Assembly: GCF_900116495.1 (NCBI RefSeq)
Contig: NZ_FPAY01000008.1
Location: forward strand, 152,384 to 216,383
Length of the DNA: 64,000 nucleotides
Reading direction: 5' to 3'
DNA from: Arthrobacter sp. ov118
GTDB taxonomy: Bacteria > Actinomycetota > Actinomycetes > Actinomycetales > Micrococcaceae
Numbering within the stretch: position 1 is the stretch's first letter; the number at the start of each line of letters is the position of its first letter. Below, in pieces: positions 34,358 through 45,083 of the stretch. The translations under genes and the position numbers were made by a program. Under the pieces are notes generated by a model that was not told where the DNA came from, did not search any database, and saw only the letters and a program-made list of their open reading frames with translations.

Positions 34358-36571
34358 CTAGGCGCCCATGGCGGGGAACCGTTCCCAGGCCCGATGCGCA
34401 GCCAGGAGCCCGATCAATTGCGCGACGACGTCCTCTGCTCCCTCCCCCTGCGCGATTCCGGCGGCGTCCTGCGGGATGCTTGCGCCGTCCAGGCACGTGA
34501 GGGCGTCACCGATGCCGCCAATCGCCTTGCCGTGGCGGAACATCTCCGAGAGCAGGAGCACCACCCGCGGATCAAGGGCGGCGCCGGGCTCCCCGGCCTT
34601 GGCGTCGCGCCCCTGCTCGGCATCTTTGGCCGGCGCGCCCGAGCCGGCGATCAGCACGGCGTCGAACTCGGTCGAGCGTGCCGTGAGGTACGTGCGCTGC
34701 ACCGGAATCGCCTTGCTGTTCTCGCCCAGCATGCCCCCGGCTGGGGCGATGACGAGGGGCACGATTCCGGCGTCGTCAAGCGCTGTCCGGGCCGCCTTCA
34801 CCAGGTCCAGGTCGCTGCCCTCGTCCGCGAGGATGCCGACGACCCGCCCGGCCACCGGCCAGCTGCCGCCGACCTGGGACAGGGCCGGGCTCGGCGCGGC
34901 ATCCGGCACCTCCACGGTGGCGGCCGGTGCCGGCAGGCCGAGACCGGCCGCCACTGCGGCGCAGAGACCGGCGTCGATATTGGCCAGTGCGGCCAGTTGC
35001 CGCTCGCGGATGCTCTGTTCGTAGCACTTGCCCAGTTCGAACGTGTACGCCTGGATCACGTGGTCCTGCTCCACCGGTGTCAGGCTCCGGAAGAAGAGCC
35101 GCGCCTGGCTGTAGTGGTCATCGAACGACGCCGGCGACTTGCGTTCCTTCACCGCGGCGGCCAGTTCCTCGGGCACGTCGATGAAGGCGCCGACGTCGGC
35201 CCCGGCAAGGAAGGGGCAGCCGCCGTCGAGCGAGTTCGGGTGGTAGGGCGCCACTCCCGCGTGGACGGCCGTCTGGTGCATGCCGTCCCGCAGCAGGTCG
35301 TTGACGGGCGCCTGCGGCCGGTTGATCGGCAGCTGGCCGAAGTTGGGCCCGCCCAGCCGGCTGATCTGGGTGTCGATGTAGGAGAAGAGACGGACCTGGA
35401 GGAGCGGATCGTTGGTGACGTCGATGCCCGGCACCAGGTGACCGGGGTGGAAGGCCACCTGCTCGGTTTCGGCAAAGTAGTTCACCGGGTTGGCGGTCAG
35501 CGTCATGAGGCCGATCGGCTGCACGGGAGCCAGCTCCTCGGGGACGAACTTCGTGGGATCCAGCAGATCGATTCCCTCGAAGAACTCCTCCTCGGTGTCC
35601 GGAAACACCTGGATGCCTAGCTCCCACTGCGGGAAGGCCCCGGCTTCGATGGCGTCGGCGAGGTCCCTGCGGTGGAAATCCGGGTCCATGCCGTTGATCA
35701 GCTGGGCCTCCTCCCAGACCAGCGAATGGACGCCCTGCTTCGGCTTCCAGTGGAACTTGACCAGGGATGTGGCGCCTTCAGCGTTCACCAGCCGGAAGGT
35801 GTGCACCCCGAACCCCTCCATGGTGCGGTAGGAACGGGGCAGCCCCCGATCGGACATGTTCCACATGGTGTGGGCCTGGGCCTCGGTGTGCAGGGAAACG
35901 AAGTCCCAAAACGTGTCGTGGGCACTCTGGGCCTGCGGGATTTCGCGGTCCGGGCGCGGTTTTGCGGCATGGACGATGTCCGGGAACTTGATGCCGTCCT
36001 GGATGAAGAAGACCGGGATGTTGTTGCCTACCAGGTCGAAGGTGCCTTCGTCGGTGTAGAACTTGGTGGCGAAGCCGCGCGTGTCCCTGACGGTGTCCGC
36101 GGAGCCGCGCGAGCCCAGCACGGTAGAAAAGCGCACGAACACAGGCGTTTCGACGTCCCTGGCCAGAAAACCCGCCCGTGTGATGTTCGCCGCCGTTCCG
36201 TAGGAGCGGAAGGTGCCGTGCGCTCCGGCACCGCGGGCGTGGACCACCCGCTCCGGAATGCGTTCGTGGTCGAAGTGGGTGATCTTCTCCCGCAGGTGGT
36301 GGTCCTGCAGGAGCACCGGGCCTCGCCGGCCGGCCTTCAGCGAGTGGTCCGTGTCCGAGAGGCGCAGGCCCTGGGCCGTCGTGAGGTATGCCCCGGACTG
36401 GGCGCGCGACGTCTCCGGTGCCCCGGTCGGCGAACCCGTGGGCGAGACGGCCTCCGGTCCCTGCTGGTCCGGCTTCGGCGGAAGTGGGTCATGAGGCGCG
36501 GTAGGTTCCCCAATGGAAACCGGCGCCGTTGTTGGGGCGCCGGGGATGATGATGTCGCGATCAGATGGCAT
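34358..36571 (-). CDS. katE: Large-subunit catalase (HPII type)
   Basis: About 737 residues, the length of clade 2 large catalases, which split hydrogen peroxide. The heme pocket His lies in VVHARGAGAHG, the distal Asn in the DLVGNNIPVFFIQD block, and the proximal heme Tyr in RLFSYIDTQISRLGG. The C-terminal 150 residues form the extra flavodoxin/class I amidotransferase-like domain (VGILADEGSDLDLV... LIAGSGAP) that only large catalases have. MPSDRDIIIPG at 36571 is chosen as start because AGGAG sits seven bases upstream. A proline-rich N-terminal arm of about 60 residues precedes the core. Confidence 0.95.
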   Translation of the reverse strand: MPSDRDIIIPGAPTTAPVSIGEPTAPHDPLPPKPDQQGPEAVSPTGSPTGAPETSRAQSGAYLTTAQGLRLSDTDHSLKAGRRGPVLLQDHHLREKITHFDHERIPERVVHARGAGAHGTFRSYGTAANITRAGFLARDVETPVFVRFSTVLGSRGSADTVRDTRGFATKFYTDEGTFDLVGNNIPVFFIQDGIKFPDIVHAAKPRPDREIPQAQSAHDTFWDFVSLHTEAQAHTMWNMSDRGLPRSYRTMEGFGVHTFRLVNAEGATSLVKFHWKPKQGVHSLVWEEAQLINGMDPDFHRRDLADAIEAGAFPQWELGIQVFPDTEEEFFEGIDLLDPTKFVPEELAPVQPIGLMTLTANPVNYFAETEQVAFHPGHLVPGIDVTNDPLLQVRLFSYIDTQISRLGGPNFGQLPINRPQAPVNDLLRDGMHQTAVHAGVAPYHPNSLDGGCPFLAGADVGAFIDVPEELAAAVKERKSPASFDDHYSQARLFFRSLTPVEQDHVIQAYTFELGKCYEQSIRERQLAALANIDAGLCAAVAAGLGLPAPAATVEVPDAAPSPALSQVGGSWPVAGRVVGILADEGSDLDLVKAARTALDDAGIVPLVIAPAGGMLGENSKAIPVQRTYLTARSTEFDAVLIAGSGAPAKDAEQGRDAKAGEPGAALDPRVVLLLSEMFRHGKAIGGIGDALTCLDGASIPQDAAGIAQGEGAEDVVAQLIGLLAAHRAWERFPAMGA

Positions 36572-36654
36572 GCGGTGACTCCTCATGGTTGTACAGCCTT
36601 GGCCACGCCGGCCCCCGGGGTCAGCCGCGGAGGCGGCGGACGGCCCGAAAAACA

Positions 36655-36668
36655 CTAAGCGTACTTAG
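36655..36668. promoter_or_regulatory. Palindrome CTAAG-N4-CTTAG upstream of katE
   Basis: An inverted repeat of 5-bp arms in an AT-rich pocket 84 bases ahead of katE and about 190 ahead of the divergent SRPBCC gene. It is a candidate operator; nothing identifies the regulator. Confidence 0.4.
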
Positions 36669-36858
36669 CACACTAGTGACGGCAAACACCGCCCACAACC
36701 GGCCCGGCGCGCGAGTCGCCCGGCCCCCGTCGGAATCGCGCGCTCGTCAGCAAACTTACTAATTGCCGGAAGACACGTTAGCGTGGACGTGTGGTGCGAG
36801 CCGCTATGGCCATCAGAACCGCGGGCTCCGGCCCGCCAACTGCAGGAGTGATGTACGC

Positions 36859-37491
36859 ATGGCAACTGTCCAGGAATCCATTGAAGTAAACGTCCCGCTA
36901 AGCCAGGCCTATAACCAGTGGACCCAGTTCGAGGACTTCCCGCACTTCATGAGCGGGGTCGATTCCGTCACCCAACTCGACGAAACCACTGTCCATTTCA
37001 AGACCAGCATCGGCGGCGTGAAGCGCGAATACGATGCCCGGATCACCGCCCAGGAACCGGACCGGCTGGTTTCATGGGCAAGCCTCGACGAGCCCCGCAA
37101 TTCCGGCATAGTCCGGTTCGAACCGGCCAGCACCGGCGGAACGAGGGTCAGCGTCGAGCTTAGCTGGCATCCGGATACGGCGGCCGAGAAAGTCGGCGCC
37201 GCCGTCGGCCTCGATTCCAGGCAGGTTGCCTCTGACCTGAAAAAATTCAAGACGTTCATTGAGGAGCGCGACGCCGCCACCGGCGCCTGGCGCGGAACGG
37301 TGGAGGGCGGCGGGCGCGTGGCCGGCGCGGGCGGGGTGGGTGCCGCTGCCGGCGCCGTCAGTTCCGACGCGACGACGGCGGTGCCGCTAGAGGAGGAAGT
37401 GGACTACGGCGAAGTGCCGACCTTCCAGCACGTCGACGCCGACCCCGACCTCGCCCCGGAGCCGCCGTTCAAGCCGGAGAGCGACCGCTGA
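36859..37491 (+). CDS. SRPBCC family (cyclase/dehydrase-like) protein
   Basis: A 210-residue protein whose first 145 residues form a START-like SRPBCC fold (ESIEVNVPLSQAYNQWTQFEDFPHFM... VSVELSWHP), a pocket for hydrophobic ligands found in polyketide cyclases and in many stress-linked actinobacterial proteins. The C-terminal 60 residues are Gly/Ala-rich and then acidic, likely disordered. ATG 36859 follows AGGAG by nine bases. It is divergent from katE, so co-regulation under oxidative or stationary-phase stress is possible but not shown. Confidence 0.8.
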   Translation: MATVQESIEVNVPLSQAYNQWTQFEDFPHFMSGVDSVTQLDETTVHFKTSIGGVKREYDARITAQEPDRLVSWASLDEPRNSGIVRFEPASTGGTRVSVELSWHPDTAAEKVGAAVGLDSRQVASDLKKFKTFIEERDAATGAWRGTVEGGGRVAGAGGVGAAAGAVSSDATTAVPLEEEVDYGEVPTFQHVDADPDLAPEPPFKPESDR

Positions 37492-37535
37492 GCCGTCAAC
37501 GCTGAACCAGCAGCAAACTCTGAGCGAGTAAACGC

Positions 37536-37572
37536 GCAACGCCCCGCCTCCCATCGGGAAGCGGGGCGTTGC
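37536..37572. terminator. Bidirectional terminator between SRPBCC gene and icd
   Basis: GCAACGCCCCGC and GCGGGGCGTTGC form a perfect 12-bp stem with a 13-base loop between convergent genes. Confidence 0.85.
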
Positions 37573-37642
37573 GGTGTCCGGGCCAGGAGGGCCCGGGACA
37601 GGAGGCCAGTGGCGCTACATTGCCGGCGTCACGTTGCCAGCG

Positions 37643-39865
<2,223 letters not shown>

Positions 39866-40111
39866 TGCTCGGGCGTCTCCCTGAAGGTCTGGGTATTTCC
39901 GGAATCTTGTGTTATCTCAACACCCCTTAACTTACCTGAGGTGGCCTCGATGGTGCCTACCGGCGTCCGGCTGGGGCGGATGCATGACGCCGCAACGCGG
40001 CATAACAAGATTTGACAAATGACTTTACAGATTCGTCAACCTGCCGTAGCTTCATTCCATCCAACGGCCACCAACGGCGGCCGCCCAGCTTTTCCACCGG
40101 TTAGGACACCC

Positions 40112-41137
40112 ATGAGAACACCCAAGACTCTGGCCACCAGCCTGCTCACCCTGTCGGCTGCCGCGCTGTTGGCTTTGAGCGCCGCGGGGGCAGCCGCGGC
40201 ATCCCCCAACCCGGCCAAGACGCCGCTTTCTGCCTCCGATGTCGCAAGCCACACCGTTACTGAAGCGGGCGCGGCCGATTACTGGACCTCGGAGCGCATG
40301 CGAAATGCCGTCCCCGGTGATGTCCTGGCGGCCAAGGCGATGGCGCGGGGCGGCAAGTCCTCGAAGTCCGGGTCGGCGCTGCTGGAGGGCGCCGCCCCGA
40401 GCAAGGTCGAGGCGGCCGCACCGACGCAGCAACCCCGGACCCAGTCCCCGACCCAGTCCCCGACGATCCAGACGAAGGCGAATGCGAGCGAGTCCCCCGT
40501 CCCGCACATCGGCAAAGTGTTCTTCACCCTCGGCGGAACCAACTACGTCTGCTCCGGCAACTCGGTCTCCTCCGGCAACAAGAGCACGGTCTCCACGGCC
40601 GGGCACTGCGTGAACGAGGGCCCCGGCGCCTTTGCCACCAAGTTCACTTTCGTGCCGGCGTACCTCAACGGCGCGGCCCCCTACGGCAAGTGGACGGCCA
40701 AGGCCCTCTACACCACCACCCAGTGGAGCTCCGCGGGCGATATGACCTACGACACCGCCTTCGCCGTGATGTCCACACTCAACGGCCAGTATCTGAGCGA
40801 CGTCGTTGGCGGTTCCGGGGTACAGTTCAACGCCGCCCGCGGCCTGAGCTACAAGTCATTCGGTTACCCTGCCGCTACGCCATTCAACGGCGAATCCCTC
40901 AAGAGCTGCTCCGGCACCGCGACCAACGACCCCTACAACCCGCAGTTCAACACCCAGGGCATCCCGTGCAACATGACCGGCGGATCCTCGGGCGGCCCGT
41001 GGTTCATCGGTACCAGCTCCTCCGGGTACCAGAACTCAATCAACAGCTACGGTTACGGCAGCAACTCCACCAAGATGTACGGCCCATACTGGGGCAGCGT
41101 CATCCAACAGGCCTACACCACGGCGGCCGCTTCCTAG
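40112..41137 (+). CDS. Secreted trypsin-like serine protease
   Basis: A 341-residue exported protease. A signal peptide (LLTLSAAALLALSAAGAAAA) is followed by a propeptide-like region with a QSPTQSPT linker, then an S1/glutamyl-endopeptidase-like domain. The catalytic triad is visible as STAGHC (His), MTYDTAFAV (Asp) and TGGSSGGPWF (Ser). Cys in YVCSG/GHCV and SCSG/PCNM could form two disulfides. It is likely released or wall-associated and self-processed. ATG 40112 is chosen because the upstream frame lacks a signal start. It faces repeat array II. Confidence 0.9.
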   Translation: MRTPKTLATSLLTLSAAALLALSAAGAAAASPNPAKTPLSASDVASHTVTEAGAADYWTSERMRNAVPGDVLAAKAMARGGKSSKSGSALLEGAAPSKVEAAAPTQQPRTQSPTQSPTIQTKANASESPVPHIGKVFFTLGGTNYVCSGNSVSSGNKSTVSTAGHCVNEGPGAFATKFTFVPAYLNGAAPYGKWTAKALYTTTQWSSAGDMTYDTAFAVMSTLNGQYLSDVVGGSGVQFNAARGLSYKSFGYPAATPFNGESLKSCSGTATNDPYNPQFNTQGIPCNMTGGSSGGPWFIGTSSSGYQNSINSYGYGSNSTKMYGPYWGSVIQQAYTTAAAS

Positions 41138-41278
41138 CCCAGCCCGCGGACGTGTCCCCCCTGAGGCACGTCCGCCGGTCCGCCCCGGGGCCCCAACAAC
41201 GAGCATGGTCCTCGAACCAGCCTCCTTGCCTGGGCCTGAGCCACTGCTCTCTGGACATGCCCTCCCCCAATGCCAAGG

Positions 41279-41305
41279 CCCGGACATATCCCCCATATGT
41301 CCGGG
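41279..41305. repeat. Perfect hairpin in array II
   Basis: CCCGGACATAT and ATATGTCCGGG form an 11-bp stem with a five-C loop. Confidence 0.9.
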
Positions 41306-41450
41306 CGTTGGCCTGAAAAATGGGCATGTCCCGTCCAGACGCGTCGCCGGCCCAGGCCTCGGCCTGAAGAATGGGCATGTTCCCGCGCTACTGCCGTCGG
41401 CCTCCAGATAGGCCTTTGGTCCCGGGACATGCCCTCCTCTCACGCCGAGG

Positions 41451-41477
41451 CTTGGACATATTGCCCATATGTCCAGG
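41451..41477. repeat. Related hairpin in array II
   Basis: TGGACATAT and ATATGTCCA form a 9-bp stem (41453-41475) with the same loop length as the hairpin at 41279; flanking bases add a wobble pair. Confidence 0.85.
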
Positions 41478-41698
41478 TCTCGGACTGAAGAACGGGCATG
41501 TTCCCCGCGAGGGGCCCGGCAGCGCATCCCTCGCCACCAAGAATGGGCATGTTCCCCACGCTGGCCCGGCAGCACATCCTGCACCACGAAGAATGGGCAC
41601 GTTCCCCACGCCGGCCCGGCAGCACATCCCTTGCCACGAAGAATGGGCATGTCCCGACGGCCGGGCAGCCGTTCAGGCCGCCGGTCGTCCCCTGGGAA

Positions 41699-41747
41699 CA
41701 AAGAATGGACATGTCCTCGGGGCAAGTGCGGACATGTCCATTCTTTG
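41699..41747. repeat. Perfect 18-bp inverted repeat closing array II
   Basis: CAAAGAATGGACATGTCC (41699-41716) is exactly complementary to 41730-41747, with a 13-base loop. It lies 55 bases after the purH stop in purH orientation, so it may terminate purH and the protease transcript. Confidence 0.9.
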
Positions 41748-41801
41748 GAGAGCTCTTTGCTGCGGTGCTTCTGCGGCACCGACCGGCAGGCCTAGTGGAA
41801 C

Positions 41802-43499
41802 CTAGTGGAAGAAGTGGCGTGCTCCGGTGAAGTACATCGTGATGCCGGCTGCGTTCGCCGCGGCGATGACTTCCTCGTCCCGGACGGAGCCGCCGGGCTG
41901 CACCACGGCACGCACGCCGGCGTCGACCAGGATCTGCAGGCCGTCGGCGAACGGGAAGAACGCGTCCGACGCCGCCACCGCACCGCGGGCACGCTCGGGT
42001 GCTTCGCTGGCGTCGGTGCCGGCCGCGCCGCCGGGAGCATCGCTCCCAACAGCACTGTCGGACTCCACCGTGACTCCGAGCGTGTTGGCGCGCTCGACGG
42101 CAAGCTTGCAGGAATCGAGCCGGTTGACCTGGCCCATGCCGATGCCGACCGCCGCGCCGTTGTCCGCGAGCAGGATGGCGTTGGACTTGGCCGCACGGCA
42201 GGCGGTCCAGGCGAACGCGAGGTCCGCCAGGGTGGCGGCGTCGGCGGCGGCGCCCGCGGCGAGGGTCCAGTTGGCGGGGTTGTCGCCGTCGGCATCGACC
42301 TTGTCCGTGGCCTGGACCAACATGCCGCCGGACACCTGTCGGAACTCGGTCGGGTAGCGGCCGTATCCCTCGGGCAGGGCCAGGAGGCGGATGTTCTTCT
42401 TCTTAGACAGGATCTCCACGGCCTCGTCGTCGAAGCCCGGCGCGATGACGACCTCCGTGAAGATGCCCGCCACGGTCTGGGCCATGGCGGCCGTGACCGG
42501 GCGGTTTGCGGCGATGACGCCGCCGAATGCCGAGACGGGATCGCAGGCGTGGGCCTTGGCATGGGCGTCGGCGATGGGGTCCGCGGCGGAGGCAGAGCCC
42601 ACAGCCACGCCGCAGGGGTTGGCGTGCTTGATGATGGCGACGGCGGGCTCGGCGAAGTCGAACGCGGCGCGCAGTGCGGCGTCGGCGTCGACGAAGTTGT
42701 TGTAGCTCATGGCCTTGCCGTGCAGCTGGTCGGCCTGGGCGATGCCGGCCGGGGCGGCCTTGTCCACGTAGAGCGCGGCCTGCTGGTGCGGGTTTTCGCC
42801 GTAGCGGAGCACCTCGGAGCGCTCCAGGGCCAGGCCGGCGTAGGCGGGCCAGTCGATGACGCCGTCGCCGTCCTCGTCCAGGAACTGGCTGGCGGTCCAG
42901 GTGGCCACCGCGGTGTCGTAGCTGGCGGTGTGCGCGAACGCCTTGGCGGCGAGCCGGCGCCGGGTCTTCAGGTCAAAGCCGCCCGAGGCCGCTGCTGCCA
43001 CGACGGAGCCGTAAGATGCGGGGTCCACCACGATCGCGACGGCGGCGTGGTTCTTCGCGGCGGAGCGCACCATAGCGGGGCCGCCGATGTCGATCTGCTC
43101 GACGACGTCGTCCTGGGCGGCGCCGGACTTAACGGTCTCGACGAAGGGGTACAGGTTGACGACGACGAGGTCGAACGGCTCGATCTCCATGTCCACCAGC
43201 GTCTGCATGTGCGCCGGGACGCGGCGGTCGGCGAGGATGCCTCCGTGCACGCGCGGGTGCAGGGTCTTGACGCGGCCATCCAGCATCTCCGGGGAACCGG
43301 TGACTTCTTCGACTTCCTGCACGGGGATGCCCGCGGCGGCAATCTTCTTGGCCGTGGAGCCGGTGGAGACGATCTTGACGCCGGCTGCATGCAGGCCCTG
43401 CGCGAGCTCCTCCAGACCGGTCTTGTCGTAGACCGAGATCAGTGCCCGGCGGATGGGCACTCGGTCGATGGATACACGGTCAAGCTGCGTGAAGCTCAC
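41802..43499 (-). CDS. purH: Bifunctional AICAR formyltransferase/IMP cyclohydrolase
   Basis: A 565-residue enzyme for the last two steps of purine synthesis, using 10-formyl-THF. The N-terminal IMP cyclohydrolase part has ALISVYDKTGLEELA, VSTGSTAKKI and DGRVKTLHPRVHGGILA; the formyltransferase part has LHGKAMSYNNFVDADAA, IIKHANPCGVA and the final VQPGGSVRDEEVIAAAN and GARHFFH. Between about residues 480 and 510 a low-complexity Ala/Gly/Glu insertion interrupts the segment normally reading SDAFFPF. GTG 43499 is the start. A ZTP riboswitch is not visible here. Confidence 0.96.
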   Translation of the reverse strand: MSFTQLDRVSIDRVPIRRALISVYDKTGLEELAQGLHAAGVKIVSTGSTAKKIAAAGIPVQEVEEVTGSPEMLDGRVKTLHPRVHGGILADRRVPAHMQTLVDMEIEPFDLVVVNLYPFVETVKSGAAQDDVVEQIDIGGPAMVRSAAKNHAAVAIVVDPASYGSVVAAAASGGFDLKTRRRLAAKAFAHTASYDTAVATWTASQFLDEDGDGVIDWPAYAGLALERSEVLRYGENPHQQAALYVDKAAPAGIAQADQLHGKAMSYNNFVDADAALRAAFDFAEPAVAIIKHANPCGVAVGSASAADPIADAHAKAHACDPVSAFGGVIAANRPVTAAMAQTVAGIFTEVVIAPGFDDEAVEILSKKKNIRLLALPEGYGRYPTEFRQVSGGMLVQATDKVDADGDNPANWTLAAGAAADAATLADLAFAWTACRAAKSNAILLADNGAAVGIGMGQVNRLDSCKLAVERANTLGVTVESDSAVGSDAPGGAAGTDASEAPERARGAVAASDAFFPFADGLQILVDAGVRAVVQPGGSVRDEEVIAAANAAGITMYFTGARHFFH

Positions 43500-43649
43500 A
43501 AAAGTCTCCGTCTTATATCGCGGCGGGGCCGCGGGTGGTGGGGATGCGGCCAGTTTATCGCGTCGGCGCGCCGGCCCCTCCCGCGCGCCGGAGTGTGAAG
43601 CACACCCGGGCCGCGGCCGGGCCACGTAGAGTTTTCACAGGAGGCCAAG

Positions 43650-45002
43650 ATGAACACGTACACCACTGTGCCCAGCGGCGAACAGGTGGTCCAGGAACTG
43701 CCGTGGCGGTGGAAGGTCCAAGGCCGGATTTTCCTGATCGGCGGACTGGGCTTCATGTTCGATGCCTGGGACGTCACCCTCAACGGCATCCTCATTCCGT
43801 TGCTGTCCAAGCACTGGTCGCTGAGCCCGGGCGATGCCGCCTGGATCGGCACCGCGAACCTGATCGGCATGGCCCTGGGCGCCTTCGTGTGGGGCACCGT
43901 CGCGGACACCATCGGGCGCAAAAAGGCCTTCACCGCGACACTGCTGATCTTTTCCATCTTCACGGTGTTCGGCGCCTTCGCCCCGGACTTCGTCTGGTTC
44001 TGTGTGTTCCGGTTCGTGGCCGGGTTCGGCCTGGGCGGCTGCATCCCGGTGGACTATGCCCTCGTGGGCGAGTTCACCCCCCGCAGGCAGCGCGGCCGCG
44101 TCTTGACGGCAATGGACGGCTGGTGGCCGGTCGGGGCCGCCCTCTGCGGTTTCGTCTCCGCCGGACTGATCGCCGCCTTCGCGGACTGGCGCCTGACCAT
44201 GCTGGTCATGGTGCTCCCGGCGCTGCTGGTCTTCTGGATTCGCCGCAGCGTGCCGGAATCCCCGCTGTTCCTGATCCGCAAGGGCCGCCGCGACGAGGCC
44301 GCAAAGGTGATCGACAGCCTGGTCGACGCCACCGGCGCCGAACCGCGCGCCTACAGCCTGCCCGAGGCCCAGGACGCACCCCGGCTCTCCCCCGGCAGTG
44401 CCTGGACGCAGTTGCGTGCGCTCTGGCAGTTCAACTGGAAAATTACGACGGCGGCATGGGCCCTGTTCTTCAGCATCCTGCTGGTGTACTACCTGTCGCT
44501 GACCTGGATGCCGCGGATCCTGATCGGCGCCGGCTTCGAGGAGTACAAGGCCTTCCTCACGACGGCGTCCATGGCCGCCGTCGGGCTCCTCGGCGTGGTG
44601 GTGGCAGCCCTGCTGGTGGAACGGGTGGGCCGCAAGTGGATTCTGGCCATCACCGGCCCGCTGTCGGCCCTGACCCTGGTCATTGTGGCGATCGTGGTGG
44701 ACATCCCGACGGCCGCCGTGTTCTGGCTCCTGGTCTTCGGCTTCGTGGTGCAGGTGGCCATTCCGGTGCTCTACGCCTACGTTTCCGAGCTCTACCCCAC
44801 GGAGCTGCGAAGTTCCGGCTTCGGCTGGGCATCGACGTTTTCCCGGCTCGGCGCCGGCTTCGGCCCGCTGATCTTTGCCGCCGTCCTCTGGCCAGAACTG
44901 GGCCTCGCGACGTCGTTCGCGCTGGCCGGCGGGCTGGTGCTGCTCTCCGTGCTGTGGATGGCCTTCTTCGCCCCCGAAACCAAGCAGCGCCGGCTCGAGT
45001 AG
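43650..45002 (+). CDS. MFS transporter, sugar/aromatic-acid porter type
   Basis: A 450-residue, 12-helix major facilitator protein. The first cytoplasmic loop motif GTVADTIGRKKAF, the loop after helix 4 (VGEFTPRRQRGRV), and the repeat in the second half LLVERVGRKW are intact. The N-terminal GGLGFMFDAWDVTLNGIL (with Asp residues) resembles the AAHS/NiaP/sugar porter group that carries benzoate-like acids or nicotinate, but the substrate is open. ATG 43650 follows AGGAGG. It sits between the purine genes purH and purN on the opposite strand, an apparent insertion. Confidence 0.9.
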   Translation: MNTYTTVPSGEQVVQELPWRWKVQGRIFLIGGLGFMFDAWDVTLNGILIPLLSKHWSLSPGDAAWIGTANLIGMALGAFVWGTVADTIGRKKAFTATLLIFSIFTVFGAFAPDFVWFCVFRFVAGFGLGGCIPVDYALVGEFTPRRQRGRVLTAMDGWWPVGAALCGFVSAGLIAAFADWRLTMLVMVLPALLVFWIRRSVPESPLFLIRKGRRDEAAKVIDSLVDATGAEPRAYSLPEAQDAPRLSPGSAWTQLRALWQFNWKITTAAWALFFSILLVYYLSLTWMPRILIGAGFEEYKAFLTTASMAAVGLLGVVVAALLVERVGRKWILAITGPLSALTLVIVAIVVDIPTAAVFWLLVFGFVVQVAIPVLYAYVSELYPTELRSSGFGWASTFSRLGAGFGPLIFAAVLWPELGLATSFALAGGLVLLSVLWMAFFAPETKQRRLE

Positions 45003-45014
45003 GCCCCTCCCCCT

Positions 45015-45077
45015 CGATGCGCTATCACTTGTGGTGGTTCACAGCGCTCCAGAACCACCACAACTGATAGCGCAACG
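45015..45077. repeat. Dispersed hairpin element, copy 2 (best preserved)
   Basis: Arms of about 25 bp, GCGCTATCACTTGTGGTGG and CCACCACAACTGATAGCGC plus flanks, pair with two mismatches around a 13-base loop. It lies between convergent MFS and purN genes and shares its ends with the elements at 14581 and 55597. It may also end both transcripts. Confidence 0.85.
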
Positions 45078-45083
45078 GGGAAA

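Larger units (their letters stand above)
41138..41801. repeat. Gene-free array II: CATG-type palindromic repeats
   Basis: This 660-base stretch between convergent genes has no convincing gene. It contains seven copies of a GAAGAATGGGCATGTYCC-like motif (near 41319, 41370, 41490, 41541, 41591, 41641 and 41703); the three at 41541-41641 are exactly 50 bp apart. Two larger units about 172 bp apart each hold a GGACATAT-N5-ATATGTCC hairpin. It ends with a perfect 18-bp inverted repeat. The core CATGTCC is shared with array I. Frames reading KNGHVP or GTCPFF are translations of the repeat. Confidence 0.85.

Noticed and set aside
41319..41720. CRISPR array
   Set aside because: The 50-bp spacing looks regular, but the intervening segments are similar to each other and not unique spacers, the repeat is variable, and no cas gene is present.
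41371..41830. Frames inside array II with repeated KNGHVP or GTCPFF words
   Set aside because: They are three-frame translations of the DNA repeat on both strands, with no ribosome binding site and no consistent frame across units.
43500..43649. ZTP riboswitch ahead of purH
   Set aside because: The 150-base gap lacks the GGAGC and CGCCTGGGC aptamer pieces that are clear upstream of glyA.
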